From Corynebacterium jeikeium (lineage in GTDB: Bacteria; Actinomycetota; Actinomycetes; Mycobacteriales; Mycobacteriaceae), in the NCBI RefSeq assembly GCF_000738265.1, contig NZ_JFCQ01000001.1:310001-374000 (forward strand): 64,000 nt of DNA, given 5' to 3'. A model generated the notes under the pieces. It worked only from the letters and a program-made list of their open reading frames with translations. It was not told the DNA's origin and searched no databases. The translations under genes were made by a program, and so were the position numbers. Below, piece by piece: positions 35,316 to 43,761 of this stretch (within the stretch, counting starts at the first letter, position 1; each line of letters opens with the position of its first letter).

Positions 35316-38042
35316 CTAGAGCTTCTCCATCGGCACACCACCGAACAACATCAGGCGCACCGTACCCTGGCTGCCGAAGTCGATCATGCACGTGGTGTGC
35401 GAGCCACTGCCATCAACGCTCTTCACCGTTCCCAGACCGTACTTGTCGTGGTTGACCTTGTCCCCCACAGCCAAGTCCAGATCCTGGTTCTTCTTCGAGC
35501 CAGCCCCGAAGGCCGGCTTCGACTTCTTCGCAGGCTTACGGTAAGACTGGTTGCCCCACCCGCCGGAGCCAGAGCCCGAACCCCAGCCGCCAGAGCCACC
35601 GAAGCTGGTCCCGTCGGCATAGCCACCGCCACCCCAGGCGGAATCCAGACCACTGCCGAATCGGGCAGGCTCCTCGCGGATCCACTCCAGCAGATCCTCC
35701 GGCACCTCCGACAAGAAGCGCGACGGCGGGTTGTTCACTGGCGCTCCCCAACCACTGCGCGTGATCGCGCGGGTGAGGAACAGCCGCTGCTTTGCGCGGG
35801 TAATACCCACATAAGCCAGGCGGCGTTCCTCTGCCAGCTCCGTCGGGTCACCCAGCGCACGCATGTGCGGGAACTGGCCGTCTTCCCAGCCGGTCAAGAA
35901 CACAACGGGGAACTCCAGCCCCTTGGCGGTGTGCAGCGTCATCAGCGTGACCATGTCCTGCTCGTCCGCGGGAATCTGATCCGCGTCGGCCACCAGGCTC
36001 ACGCGCTCCAGGAAGGCCTGCAGGCTACCCAGCGGCGCCTCCCCTTCCGCCAGCATCGCCTCGGCGCTGTCGGCACCGGCACTGTCCCCAGCACTGCCAC
36101 CGGCACTGTCCCCACCAGCGCGGCTGCCGGCACTGTCACCACCGCCCGGCATCTCCTCGTACGCCTTCAGGTTCGCCGACTCCTGTGAGAACTCGTGGCC
36201 CACACTCACCAGCTCGTTCAGGTTGTCCAGGCGCGCGCCGTCCTGCGGGTCGTTGGATTTCTCCAGCAACTCCTTGTAGCCGGTCACATCTAGCACTGCG
36301 GAGATCACGCGCCCCAAGTCGGGCAGCCCCAGACCGGATCCGTCCGAAGCCGTCATTTCCATCGTCTCTGTCTCAGCCCGCAGCTCGTCCATCATGTCCA
36401 GGAACTTGCCAATGGAATTGCGGCCGCGTGCGGAAAGGCCGGCCACTTTCCCCGCTGCGGCGTCCACAAGTGCAGCCGAAAAACCGATTCTCTGCCCTTC
36501 CGCGTGAACAGTGACCTGCGCGATGGCCTTGTCGCCAATTCCACGGCGCGGGGTGTTGATAATGCGCCGCAACGCGACCGTATCGTCCGCGTTGTCTAGC
36601 ACCTTCAGGTAAGCCACAATGTCGCGGACCTCGCGGCGCTCGTAGAAGCGCGTGCCACCGACGACCTTGTACGGCATGCCGGAACGCACCAGTACGTCCT
36701 CAATCGCGCGGGAGGCGTTGTTGGTGCGGTACATGATCGAAATGTCGCCGTAGGAGTAGCCCTCGTTATCCACCAGGTCGTCGATCTGCTGGACGATAAA
36801 GTTGGCCTCGTCGTGCTCGTTGTCCGCAACGTAGCCGCCGATCAGCTCGCCTTCGCCCAGGTCGGTCCACAGCTTCTTCGGACGGCGCCCCTGGTTACGG
36901 TCGATCACAGCGTTGGCGGCAGACAAGATCCGCTGTGTAGAGCGGTAGTTCTGCTCCAGCAGGATGGTGCGGGCATCCGGGTAGTCGCGCTCGAACTCCT
37001 CAATGTTGCGGATCGTCGCGCCGCGGAAGGCGTAGATCGACTGGTCGGCATCGCCCACCACGCACAGCTCAGACTCTGCCTTACCCTTGCCTGCCAGCGC
37101 TGCGACCAGCTCATATTGGGCGTGGTTCGTGTCTTGGTACTCGTCGACCATGATGTGGCGGAAACGGCGCCGGTAGTGCTCGCGCACGTCGGGGTTGCTG
37201 TTCAGGATCGCCACGACCTCACCGATCAGGTCGTCGAAGTCCACCGCGTTCGCCGCCCGTAGGCGGTTCTGATAGGTCTTGTACAGCGTGGCGATCTGCG
37301 CGGTGTGGTGGTTGGAATCGCGCTGTGCCTCTTCCAGCGCACCGGTCGGTCCGACCAGCTCGTTCTTCCAATTAGAGATCACGTTCAGCACCCCGCGCGG
37401 CGAGAACTCCTTCAGATCCAGCGAGGCATCCTTGATGATCATCGTCATCAACCGCTTCGAATCGTCCGAGTCGTAGATGCTGAAGTTCGTGTTCAGCCCC
37501 GGCGCGAGGTGCGCATTGGCCCGCAGCACCCGCACGCAGAAAGAGTGGAAGGTGGAAACCCACATGCGTTCCGCCTGCGGGCCGACCATGTCCATCACGC
37601 GCTCGCGCATCTCCGCCGCGGCCTTATTGGTGAAGGTGATCGCCAGGATCTGCCATGGCGCTACACCGTTTGCCAGCAGGTAGGCGATGCGGCGCGTCAG
37701 CACACTCGTCTTACCCGAGCCCGCGCCCGCCACGATCAGCAAGGGGCTGCCCATGTGCTCGACCGCCTGCCGCTGCTGCGGGTTGAGGCCTTCGAGAAGC
37801 TTTTCTTTATGACGCCCCGTCTCCCCTGCGACCATCCCAGCGCCACGTAGCGGCTGCGCGTAGGAGGTGCGTGCAGGTTCCTGCCCCGGTGTGGGCTGTG
37901 AACCAGTGGAATGCAGATTCGCCAAAACACTTTCGTAGCCCTCTGGCGGCAGTTCGTCTTCTGGTGGCGGAACTTCGCCTTCAAACGCCGGGGGCTCTTC
38001 GGGCAGTGGCAGATCAGCGAAAAGATCCTGCTGGTGGTCCAT
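35316..38042 (-). CDS. pcrA: UvrD/PcrA-type DNA helicase (UvrD1)
   Basis: The 908-residue SF1A helicase has motif I VAGAGSGKTSVLTRRIAYLL (near residue 110), motif II DEYQDTNHAQYEL, motif III VGDADQSIYAFRGA, motif IV LEQNYRST, motif V TLHTAKGLEFPVVF, and motif VI YVGITRAKQRLFLTRA. The C-terminus is Gly/Ser/Trp-rich and ends in a Tudor-like KVNHDKYGLGTVKSVDG segment as in PcrA. It unwinds DNA in nucleotide-excision repair and replication restart. A low-complexity GGDSAG-repeat insertion of ~30 residues sits near residue 640, and an exact dispersed repeat lies in its N-terminal tail (GRHKEKL). Confidence 0.94.
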   Translation of the reverse strand: MDHQQDLFADLPLPEEPPAFEGEVPPPEDELPPEGYESVLANLHSTGSQPTPGQEPARTSYAQPLRGAGMVAGETGRHKEKLLEGLNPQQRQAVEHMGSPLLIVAGAGSGKTSVLTRRIAYLLANGVAPWQILAITFTNKAAAEMRERVMDMVGPQAERMWVSTFHSFCVRVLRANAHLAPGLNTNFSIYDSDDSKRLMTMIIKDASLDLKEFSPRGVLNVISNWKNELVGPTGALEEAQRDSNHHTAQIATLYKTYQNRLRAANAVDFDDLIGEVVAILNSNPDVREHYRRRFRHIMVDEYQDTNHAQYELVAALAGKGKAESELCVVGDADQSIYAFRGATIRNIEEFERDYPDARTILLEQNYRSTQRILSAANAVIDRNQGRRPKKLWTDLGEGELIGGYVADNEHDEANFIVQQIDDLVDNEGYSYGDISIMYRTNNASRAIEDVLVRSGMPYKVVGGTRFYERREVRDIVAYLKVLDNADDTVALRRIINTPRRGIGDKAIAQVTVHAEGQRIGFSAALVDAAAGKVAGLSARGRNSIGKFLDMMDELRAETETMEMTASDGSGLGLPDLGRVISAVLDVTGYKELLEKSNDPQDGARLDNLNELVSVGHEFSQESANLKAYEEMPGGGDSAGSRAGGDSAGGSAGDSAGADSAEAMLAEGEAPLGSLQAFLERVSLVADADQIPADEQDMVTLMTLHTAKGLEFPVVFLTGWEDGQFPHMRALGDPTELAEERRLAYVGITRAKQRLFLTRAITRSGWGAPVNNPPSRFLSEVPEDLLEWIREEPARFGSGLDSAWGGGGYADGTSFGGSGGWGSGSGSGGWGNQSYRKPAKKSKPAFGAGSKKNQDLDLAVGDKVNHDKYGLGTVKSVDGSGSHTTCMIDFGSQGTVRLMLFGGVPMEKL
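36066..36147. repeat. Degenerate tandem repeat inside pcrA
   Basis: CCGGCACTGTC recurs several times, with one further CAGCACTG-type copy. It encodes GGDSAG/GDSAGADSA repeats in a surface region before the 2B/1B return, an insertion I do not expect in PcrA. Confidence 0.7.
37803..37816 (+). repeat. Dispersed repeat copy (exact)
   Basis: TTCTTTATGACGCC then CC, antisense to pcrA (GRHKEK). Confidence 0.85.
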
Positions 38043-38088
38043 GTTTTCCCTTTATGCTCCCTTGAAACTCTTCGGCACAACTAGCGGT

Positions 38089-38101
38089 AGAATACAGCCC
38101 A
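38089..38101 (+). promoter_or_regulatory. Promoter for a leaderless chorismate mutase mRNA
   Basis: TAGAAT at 38089-38094 ends 6 nt before the ATG, so the transcription start should coincide with the start codon. No Shine-Dalgarno sequence is present. Confidence 0.5.
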
Positions 38102-38427
38102 TGAGCGACAACGAATCCTCAGAGTCCACAGAGTTCACTGAGTTCACTGTCCGCATGCCCTCTGGCACGGACGATCCTTTGTCGGATTCAGAAATTCAAT
38201 CCTACCGCGAGGAAATCAACCGGCTGGATCGCGTGATCATCGACGCAATCCACCGCCGCAGCGAAGTCTCCAAGGCAATCGGTAAAACGCGCCTGGGCTC
38301 CGGTGGCACAAAGCTGGTGTACACCCGCGAGGTTGCCATCATTAACCAGTTCCGCGAGGAGTTCGGCTCAGAGGGCGTAGAAATAGCAAAGGCCCTGCTG
38401 CAGCTAGGCAGAGGGCGCTTGGGCTAA
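38101..38427 (+). CDS. Chorismate mutase (AroQ class)
   Basis: The 108-residue product has a ~30-residue acidic N-terminus, then the AroQ helical core: REEINRLDRVIIDAIHRRSEVSKAIGKTR, with conserved Arg and Lys that bind chorismate, and a C-terminal EVAIINQFREEFGSEG helix. It converts chorismate to prephenate for Phe/Tyr synthesis, in the cytoplasm. ATG 38101 was chosen over an in-frame upstream ATG because of the -10 placement and the family length. Divergent from pcrA; the same pairing occurs in other corynebacteria and mycobacteria. Confidence 0.9.
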   Translation: MSDNESSESTEFTEFTVRMPSGTDDPLSDSEIQSYREEINRLDRVIIDAIHRRSEVSKAIGKTRLGSGGTKLVYTREVAIINQFREEFGSEGVEIAKALLQLGRGRLG

Positions 38428-38463
38428 GCGTTGTTGGGGCTAGGCGGTGTTTAGGCTAAAGCT

Positions 38464-39354
38464 TTAGGGCAGTCGGAATCCGGCGCCCACCCCGCCAGCT
38501 GCGTTGAGGTCCGCGGCGATGACATTCCACGCCGCGCCGGCCGTCGGCGCATGCAGCGGCCCCTGCAGCGGGGTGGTGCAGGAAGGCAGGTTTGCCATGC
38601 CACCGTTGACGATTCCTACCAGACGGTTGTCCACGTAGATGGGGGCGCCGGAATCACCGATGGATCCGCACAGGTGGGAAACCAGGAACGGTCCGGAAAT
38701 CGCCAGCATCGGCCCGCAGGACACACCGGTAGCTACGCCCGTCTTGCACAGCTGCTGCAGGCTAGCCGGGGTAGCTCCGCCCAATGCACCGATGTTCACG
38801 TTGTTGTAGGAGCGTGTCAGTCGCACCTTGTTGTTGAACTTGATGACGGCAACATCCGGGTAGCCGTTGCGAACGACGGTGCCGATCTGCCCGGCCTTTT
38901 CGGCGTCCATGGAGACAACCGGGGCGCCTGGGCCACCGCAGTGGCCCGCGGTGATTCCCACCTTGTTGCCGGCCTTGTCGTAGCCGACCACACTGAGGGT
39001 GCAGATGTTGTTGCCGACGTAGATCGGCATGGACGGGCCAGCCAGCACGCTAGGCGCGGCGTCTCGCTGTGCCTGGGGAATCCCGGGGGAAGTGAAGTAG
39101 TGGCCCGGAATCCGGTGTGGCCCGGGCTGCCCGGTGGCCTTCAGGAAAGCATCCGCAGATCCTGCCGGTGCGGCGGTAGCTTCCGGTGCAGTGAAGGCGG
39201 AGCCCAGCGCCGTCGTCGCCGCCAGTGCCACGCCTGCCATCAGTGCACCGATTCGGCGGCGCACCCGTCTCCGGGCAGAACGCCGCGGCGCGACGTTGTC
39301 CTGGCGGGCAGTGCGAGTAGTTTCAGGTGAGGCTGAGGAAAACCGGAAGAGCAT
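38464..39354 (-). CDS. Secreted trypsin-like (S1) serine protease homologue
   Basis: The 296-residue product has an Arg-rich start, a signal segment (IGALMAGVALAATTALGSAF) ending near ATAAPA, and a chymotrypsin-like domain: His in GITAGHCGG, Asp in YPDVAVIKF, Ser in GSIGDSGAPIYV. Paired Cys (NNICTL/AGHC, LCKTG/SCGP, HLCGS/PSCT) suit an extracellular protein. It resembles the small S1 peptidases of mycobacteria and corynebacteria of unknown substrate. An SD TAAGGA precedes the ATG, and the 5' leader has a GTTCTGT/ACAGAAC hairpin (39368-39386). Confidence 0.85.
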   Translation of the reverse strand: MLFRFSSASPETTRTARQDNVAPRRSARRRVRRRIGALMAGVALAATTALGSAFTAPEATAAPAGSADAFLKATGQPGPHRIPGHYFTSPGIPQAQRDAAPSVLAGPSMPIYVGNNICTLSVVGYDKAGNKVGITAGHCGGPGAPVVSMDAEKAGQIGTVVRNGYPDVAVIKFNNKVRLTRSYNNVNIGALGGATPASLQQLCKTGVATGVSCGPMLAISGPFLVSHLCGSIGDSGAPIYVDNRLVGIVNGGMANLPSCTTPLQGPLHAPTAGAAWNVIAADLNAAGGVGAGFRLP

Positions 39355-39416
39355 TATTTCCTTAGAGTTCTGTTGATGGACAGAACTAACCCTAGCGCAG
39401 AAAAATCATTTCACAT

Positions 39417-39450
39417 GCGTCACAGAGGTAACAGTTTGAAAAAGGTTACC
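39417..39450. promoter_or_regulatory. GGTAAC/GTTACC inverted repeat upstream of the S1 protease gene
   Basis: GGTAAC (39427-39432) and GTTACC (39445-39450) are 12 bp apart, with GTCAC just before. GTNAC elements are the core of MtrA-type sites; assignment to MtrA is inference. Confidence 0.35.
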
Positions 39451-39472
39451 CCTGCCCTTCCAGCCACCTGAA

Positions 39473-40729
39473 TTAGCGCAGGACGGTGACGCTTCCGTCG
39501 CCGTTAACCTTGACCTTTGCAGCGAAAGCAGCGGCCATGTTCAGGCGCTGCCAAGAGCCGCGCGGCCCCTGGTCATCCAGCGGAGAACCGGAAGGAATGG
39601 CGGTCTGGCGCAGGATGGAGGCACGCTGCTTGTAGTTCAGCTTCGGGAACTTGGCCAGCAGCAGATCCGGGGCGGCCTGTGGCACTACCATCGGCGCGTC
39701 CTTGCGGTAGATCTTCGGGAAGCCGTAGCTCATGCGCTCGGTGTACTCGCGCACAGCCTGGTCGGTGCTGCGGTAGGCCTTGTCGCTCTTCACAATCTGG
39801 GAAATCGGACGACCCGCACGCCACTCCAGCTCGGCGCGCAGCTCCTTGCCTGCCTGGCGGATTGCGTCGCGCATCTTCGGGTCATTCCAGCGGTCGGCAG
39901 CGGCTGCGGTGCCCGACATGCGGCCACCCATGACGTCCAGCGGGTAGTGCACACCCATGACAATGCGGTTGTGGCCGGCCTCGGAACCACGAGCCAGAAT
40001 CTGCGGCGCCAGCTCCGGCAGGGTCAGCGCCAGCAGCGTGGTGGACCATACGGCCTGGTTGGTGTGGCCAGACGGGTAGGACTTCGAGGTGCCGTAGTAG
40101 TCGCGCTTGCCGTCCTGGTACTTCTTGATGCGGTCCGGGGCAACCACGAACGGGCGATCGTTGTTAAACACCATCTTTTCCACGAAGGTGGAGGAAGCCA
40201 CTCCGCCCGCGCGTGCCAAGTAACCATTGCCCAACAGGAACTGGGTCTTCGGCAGGCGGTTCTCACGCAGCGCATCGCGGAAGTGCCGACCGAGCTCGCC
40301 ACCCAGAGCGTCGGAGAACGCCATCAGCACGCCATCCTTGTCCGCCCGAGCATCGCTCTGCGCGCGCTTGATGGCTGCCGGGTTCTTCTGTGCAGCGTTG
40401 TTGATGTCCACAACCTTGTCCAGGTTCTGCTTGATGACACCCGGGTGGTTGGCCCGCACGTCGTTAAAGCCATCGACGACGTCCAGGTAAACGCCCCAAC
40501 CGTGGGAGCTGATGTCAGAGATGTAGCCGCCCAGGTACTCCGGCCCGAAAGGCTGCGGGTTCGGAGCGCCCTTGTGCGGAACGGGGTGCGGGTAGTTCGG
40601 TAGTCCCTGGGAACCAGCGATCGCCGGCATGCTCAGCGCCGTCGCCGGCGCCACGCTGACTGCGGAAAGGGACATGGTCGTAGCCATCATGGCCGCTGCC
40701 GTGATCTTTAGGCTCTTGTTCTTAGTCAC
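39473..40729 (-). CDS. Secreted PAP2-family acid phosphatase
   Basis: The 418-residue product has a signal peptide (TAAAMMATTMSLSAVSVAPA, cleavage near ALS). The PAP2 phosphatase motifs are KMVFNNDRPFV (motif 1, Lys/Arg), SYPSGHTNQA (motif 2, catalytic His) and SEAGHNRIVMGVHYPLDVMGG (motif 3, nucleophilic His and Asp). It should be a class A non-specific acid phosphatase working outside the membrane. Its promoter overlaps a long inverted repeat, and two copies of the dispersed repeat in opposite orientation bracket it. Confidence 0.88.
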   Translation of the reverse strand: MTKNKSLKITAAAMMATTMSLSAVSVAPATALSMPAIAGSQGLPNYPHPVPHKGAPNPQPFGPEYLGGYISDISSHGWGVYLDVVDGFNDVRANHPGVIKQNLDKVVDINNAAQKNPAAIKRAQSDARADKDGVLMAFSDALGGELGRHFRDALRENRLPKTQFLLGNGYLARAGGVASSTFVEKMVFNNDRPFVVAPDRIKKYQDGKRDYYGTSKSYPSGHTNQAVWSTTLLALTLPELAPQILARGSEAGHNRIVMGVHYPLDVMGGRMSGTAAAADRWNDPKMRDAIRQAGKELRAELEWRAGRPISQIVKSDKAYRSTDQAVREYTERMSYGFPKIYRKDAPMVVPQAAPDLLLAKFPKLNYKQRASILRQTAIPSGSPLDDQGPRGSWQRLNMAAAFAAKVKVNGDGSVTVLR

Positions 40730-40764
40730 TATTTATTCCTCACCCTTGAAGTCTCTTGCTGCGA

Positions 40765-40778
40765 TTCTTTTGGACGCC
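40765..40778 (+). repeat. Dispersed repeat copy (exact)
   Basis: TTCTTTTGGACGCC in the 5' leader of the phosphatase gene. Confidence 0.85.
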
Positions 40779-40814
40779 GAGCTTCCGGGCCCGCCCGGCG
40801 CCGATCGCGATAGT

Positions 40815-40874
40815 TTTATAAACTCCTCGGGATACTAACCCAAATATCTGAACGGCAGGTTAATTTGGGGTTAG
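40815..40874 (-). promoter_or_regulatory. Phosphatase promoter with inverted repeat over -35
   Basis: On the minus strand TTGGGT (40838-40843) and TATAAA (40815-40820) are spaced 17 bp. CTAACCCAAAT (40835-40845) and ATTTGGGGTTAG (40863-40874) form a nearly perfect inverted repeat covering the -35, so a repressor or activator site is likely. Confidence 0.6.
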
Positions 40875-40891
40875 ACACAAATGACGCTGTG

Positions 40892-40905
40892 GGCGTCAGA
40901 AAGAA
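40892..40905 (-). repeat. Dispersed repeat copy (exact)
   Basis: The minus strand reads TTCTTTCTGACGCC, then C. Intergenic, inverted relative to the copy at 40765. Confidence 0.85.
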
Positions 40906-40920
40906 GTCAAAAGAAAAGCA

Positions 40921-41306
40921 CTAAACAATAAAGCCTTGCCAGCGCGCGGCTTGCAGCGAATCATCGTTGCCGTCGCGGGTGAAGGGGGAAGTTCTTCAGC
41001 ACCTGATTGGTGAAGCTATCCACCCGCTGATTGGCATTGCGCAGATCGTAGTAGCTCGATCACCCCGACAGTGTCGTTGTGAATATTGCCCAGGTAGTTG
41101 GCGCCCAGGCCGAAAGACTCGGCGGCGTTCACCACGTTCTGCGACATCAGGCTGGCATCGGTGAAGGCCTCCACAAAGGCCTTCGTGCGCATGGCTACCT
41201 CGTAGATAGATGCGAGGGTCTGGTCGTCAACCGGCTGATCGGTGAACTCCCTGATCGTGCGGTGGGAAAGCTGACGGTCGACCATCGAGTTTGAATTGCT
41301 AGCCAT
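40921..41306 (-). pseudogene. Nitroreductase-family oxidoreductase remnant
   Basis: The 5' part reads VDRQLSHRTIREFTDQPVDDQTLASIYEVAMRT, the start of an NfsA/FRP-type nitroreductase, then jumps to KAFVEAFTDASLMSQNVVNAAESFGLGANYLGNI, a segment from the middle of such enzymes. After ELLRSAQ the family-like text continues in other frames (ANQRVDSFTNQVLKNFPL, then DDSLQAARWQGFIV). Intact relatives have ~250 residues, so this is a gene with internal deletions and frameshifts. Confidence 0.75.
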
Positions 41307-41494
41307 GGAACCCACCCTAGCTGGAAGATTTTTGACTCTCCCGCCTGCGCCAGGAACAAACGTTAGCGATAATACATTTCAGCATTAACGGCTTGCGTGA
41401 GGGGCGTACCCCGCCCCTTCACACGCCAAAGTTTTCTGCACAGATACATTCAAGATAGTTACGTTCAAGAGTTTTCCAGGGAAGTTTTGCCGAC

Positions 41495-42055
41495 ATGATC
41501 ATCGCAATTATCATCATCGCCATCCTCGTCCTCCTCCTGCTGATCTGGTTCGCGATGTACAACGGCCTCGTCAAAAAGCGCAACGCAGTCAACGAGGCAT
41601 ACGCTCAGATCGATACCCAGCTACAGCGCCGCGGCGACCTGATCCCCAACCTGGTGGCAACGGTCAAGGGCTACGCCAACCACGAGGCCAAGGTCTTCCA
41701 CGACATTGCCGAGCTACGTTCTGCCACCGACCGCGCCCGCGCCACGGGCAATGTGCAGGATGCTTCCCAGGCCGACGCTGTATTCGGCCGCACCATGGCC
41801 ACCCTGCGTGCAACCGCCGAGGCATACCCAGAGCTGCAGGCATCCCGTAACTTCCAGCAGCTGCAGGAAGAGCTCGCTTCCACCGAGAACAAGGTGGGCT
41901 TCGCGCGCCAGCACTACAATGCCTCCACCAACACTTACAACACCGCCATCCAGTCCGTGCCGACCAACATCGTGGCTTCCGTCCACGGCTTCCGCCCCTT
42001 CGGCTTCTTCCAGGTAGAGGAATCCAAGCGCCAGGCTCCCGACGTTTCTTTCTAG
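41495..42055 (+). CDS. lemA: LemA family protein
   Basis: The 186-residue product has an N-terminal membrane helix (MIIAIIIIAILVLLLLIWFA), then the LemA helical domain: YNGLVKKRNAVNEAYAQIDTQLQRRGDLIPNLVATVKGYANHE and the C-terminal YNASTNTYNTAIQSVPTNIVA. The domain should face outward. Function is not established; it is often encoded beside M48 peptidases, as here (80 bp upstream). Confidence 0.9.
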   Translation: MIIAIIIIAILVLLLLIWFAMYNGLVKKRNAVNEAYAQIDTQLQRRGDLIPNLVATVKGYANHEAKVFHDIAELRSATDRARATGNVQDASQADAVFGRTMATLRATAEAYPELQASRNFQQLQEELASTENKVGFARQHYNASTNTYNTAIQSVPTNIVASVHGFRPFGFFQVEESKRQAPDVSF

Positions 42056-42135
42056 TTTCCCCTTAACTCACCCCCACCAGCGTGCGCCGCTGAGCCACGT
42101 ACACCCGGGTGATCTAAGTACTGAAAGGACGAGCA

Positions 42136-43257
42136 ATGGCCCACCAGCCCAGAACTTTCAACGAATCGCTATCGCAGCTACGCAAAGGCATCGCTGTCGC
42201 GTGGATCGCGAACGTATTTGTACTCCAGCTTTCCATCGTGGCGTGTGCCTGTGCCGCCTACGTTGGCATCCAGGGAAGCGACATTGACTACAACACCCTG
42301 GGCAAGGTCATCCTGATCTCCGCCGGGGTCGCCATCCCGGTGGCCGCGCTGATCCTGCTGTACTCCTATTTCTTCGCCACCAAGACCGTGATTTCCGCGA
42401 TCGGTGGGGAGAAGCGCAAGGTAGAGCAGGGCATGGTCTACAACATCGTGGAGGAGATGTCGATCGCCGCTGGCTTGCCATCCCCGCCGAAGGTCTACGT
42501 CCTCATCGGCACCGGCGTGCCCAACGCCTACGCCTTGGGCGGCAAGCGGAACAAGCCCCACACCGGCACCATCGTCGTTACTGAGGAACTCGGCTACCTG
42601 CTAAACCGCGAACAAATGCAGGCCGTCATCTCCCACGAGATGAGCCACCTGACCGCCGACGACAACCGAGTAATGACGCAGCTGGTGGCCATCGCCTCCG
42701 TCATCGCCATCCTGCAGTCGGTGTTTATCTACGGCAGCTTCAGCAACAACAACAGGGGCCGGTCGAACTCCAATTCGAACGGCGGCGGAAACGCTGTCGC
42801 TGCCCTGGTGATCCTTCTGATTTCTTTCTGCGTGATCCTCGCCGCCCCTGCGCTGGCCAACATCGCCAGGGCCTACATGTCGCGCTACCGCGAGCAGCAA
42901 GCCGATAGCCATGGCGTGGCGCTTTGCCGTAACCCAACCGCTCTGGCGCAGGCTCTGATCACCATCCGGGCGTTTCACCAGGCGAACCCGTCCACGGTGC
43001 AGAACTCCATGTACGGCACACCGGGCTCCCTGGCTCTGTACGCCCCGGAGCAGGACATCATCCAAGGTTTCCACAATTCCGACCAGGGCAAAAAGGGTTC
43101 CATCTTCAAGCGCGCTATGACGAAGAAGCGTGATTTCTCCGCCACCCACCCGCCGATCTGGGAACGTGTTAATGCGCTGGTTGCCATGGGGGCTTATGTG
43201 CAGGACTTCGTCCCCTACGTACCGCAGCACGAGCAGATCTCCGGGCACATCAAGTAG
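42136..43257 (+). CDS. M48-family membrane zinc metallopeptidase (HtpX-like)
   Basis: The 373-residue product has two N-terminal membrane helices (VFVLQLSIVACACAAYVG and VILISAGVAIPVAALILLYSYF), the cytosolic catalytic motif AVISHEMSHLTADD (HExxH), further hydrophobic segments in the middle, and YREQQADSHGVALC with the third zinc ligand Glu. It resembles HtpX, which degrades damaged membrane proteins. Coupled with lemA and followed by a DUF1990 gene 13 bp downstream. Confidence 0.9.
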   Translation: MAHQPRTFNESLSQLRKGIAVAWIANVFVLQLSIVACACAAYVGIQGSDIDYNTLGKVILISAGVAIPVAALILLYSYFFATKTVISAIGGEKRKVEQGMVYNIVEEMSIAAGLPSPPKVYVLIGTGVPNAYALGGKRNKPHTGTIVVTEELGYLLNREQMQAVISHEMSHLTADDNRVMTQLVAIASVIAILQSVFIYGSFSNNNRGRSNSNSNGGGNAVAALVILLISFCVILAAPALANIARAYMSRYREQQADSHGVALCRNPTALAQALITIRAFHQANPSTVQNSMYGTPGSLALYAPEQDIIQGFHNSDQGKKGSIFKRAMTKKRDFSATHPPIWERVNALVAMGAYVQDFVPYVPQHEQISGHIK

Positions 43258-43270
43258 CCTGAGGCACCCT

Positions 43271-43714
43271 ATGACTCCCCTCTCCTACACCTCGACCGAC
43301 GGCTTTCCGGAGCTACACATGTCGCGGGTCATCACTGCGGACTTCGAGACCGCCGCGGAGAAGCTCTTCCGCTGGGGTGTGCAGCGCAGCGGCCTCTTCC
43401 GCGTGCGCCCCACCCACGAGGTTGTGGAGACTGGCGCCGAGGTCGCACTCGGCTTCGGTCCGTGGACCTTCCGCTGCCGCGTAATCGATGCTTTCTCCGA
43501 GCCCAATCGCTGCGGCTTTACCTACGGCACTCTCCCTGGCCACGTCGAACGGGGCGAGGAAACCTTCACCCTCGAGCGACTGCAGGACGGAAGGGTTCTT
43601 TTTCTTATTGACGCCAAATCTCAGCCCGCCCGTTTCCCCACCCTGCGCCCAGTCATCGACCTGCCGCGGCGTGCCCTGATCCGCCGCTTCTACCTGCGCG
43701 CTTTGGACGATTGA
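43271..43714 (+). CDS. DUF1990 (UPF0548) family protein
   Basis: The 147-residue product has RPTHEVVETGAEVALGFGPW, CGFTYGTLPGHVERGEETF and LIDAKSQPARFPTLRPVIDLPRR, the DUF1990 conserved blocks of an SRPBCC-like fold. No enzyme activity is known. Third gene of the lemA-M48-DUF1990 unit. A variant dispersed repeat encodes LFLIDA. Confidence 0.85.
   Translation: MTPLSYTSTDGFPELHMSRVITADFETAAEKLFRWGVQRSGLFRVRPTHEVVETGAEVALGFGPWTFRCRVIDAFSEPNRCGFTYGTLPGHVERGEETFTLERLQDGRVLFLIDAKSQPARFPTLRPVIDLPRRALIRRFYLRALDD
43596..43615 (+). repeat. Dispersed repeat copy (variant)
   Basis: TTCTTTTTCTTATTGACGCC, sense to the DUF1990 gene (LFLIDA). Confidence 0.6.
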
Positions 43715-43761
43715 GCAGAAGACTAACGGCAGATAGCGGCGGCCACAGACCGCGCGCAACT

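Noticed and set aside
41397..41422. GTGAGGGGCG/CGCCCCTTCAC hairpin upstream of lemA
   Set aside because: The stem is imperfect, has no T tract and fits no clear role.
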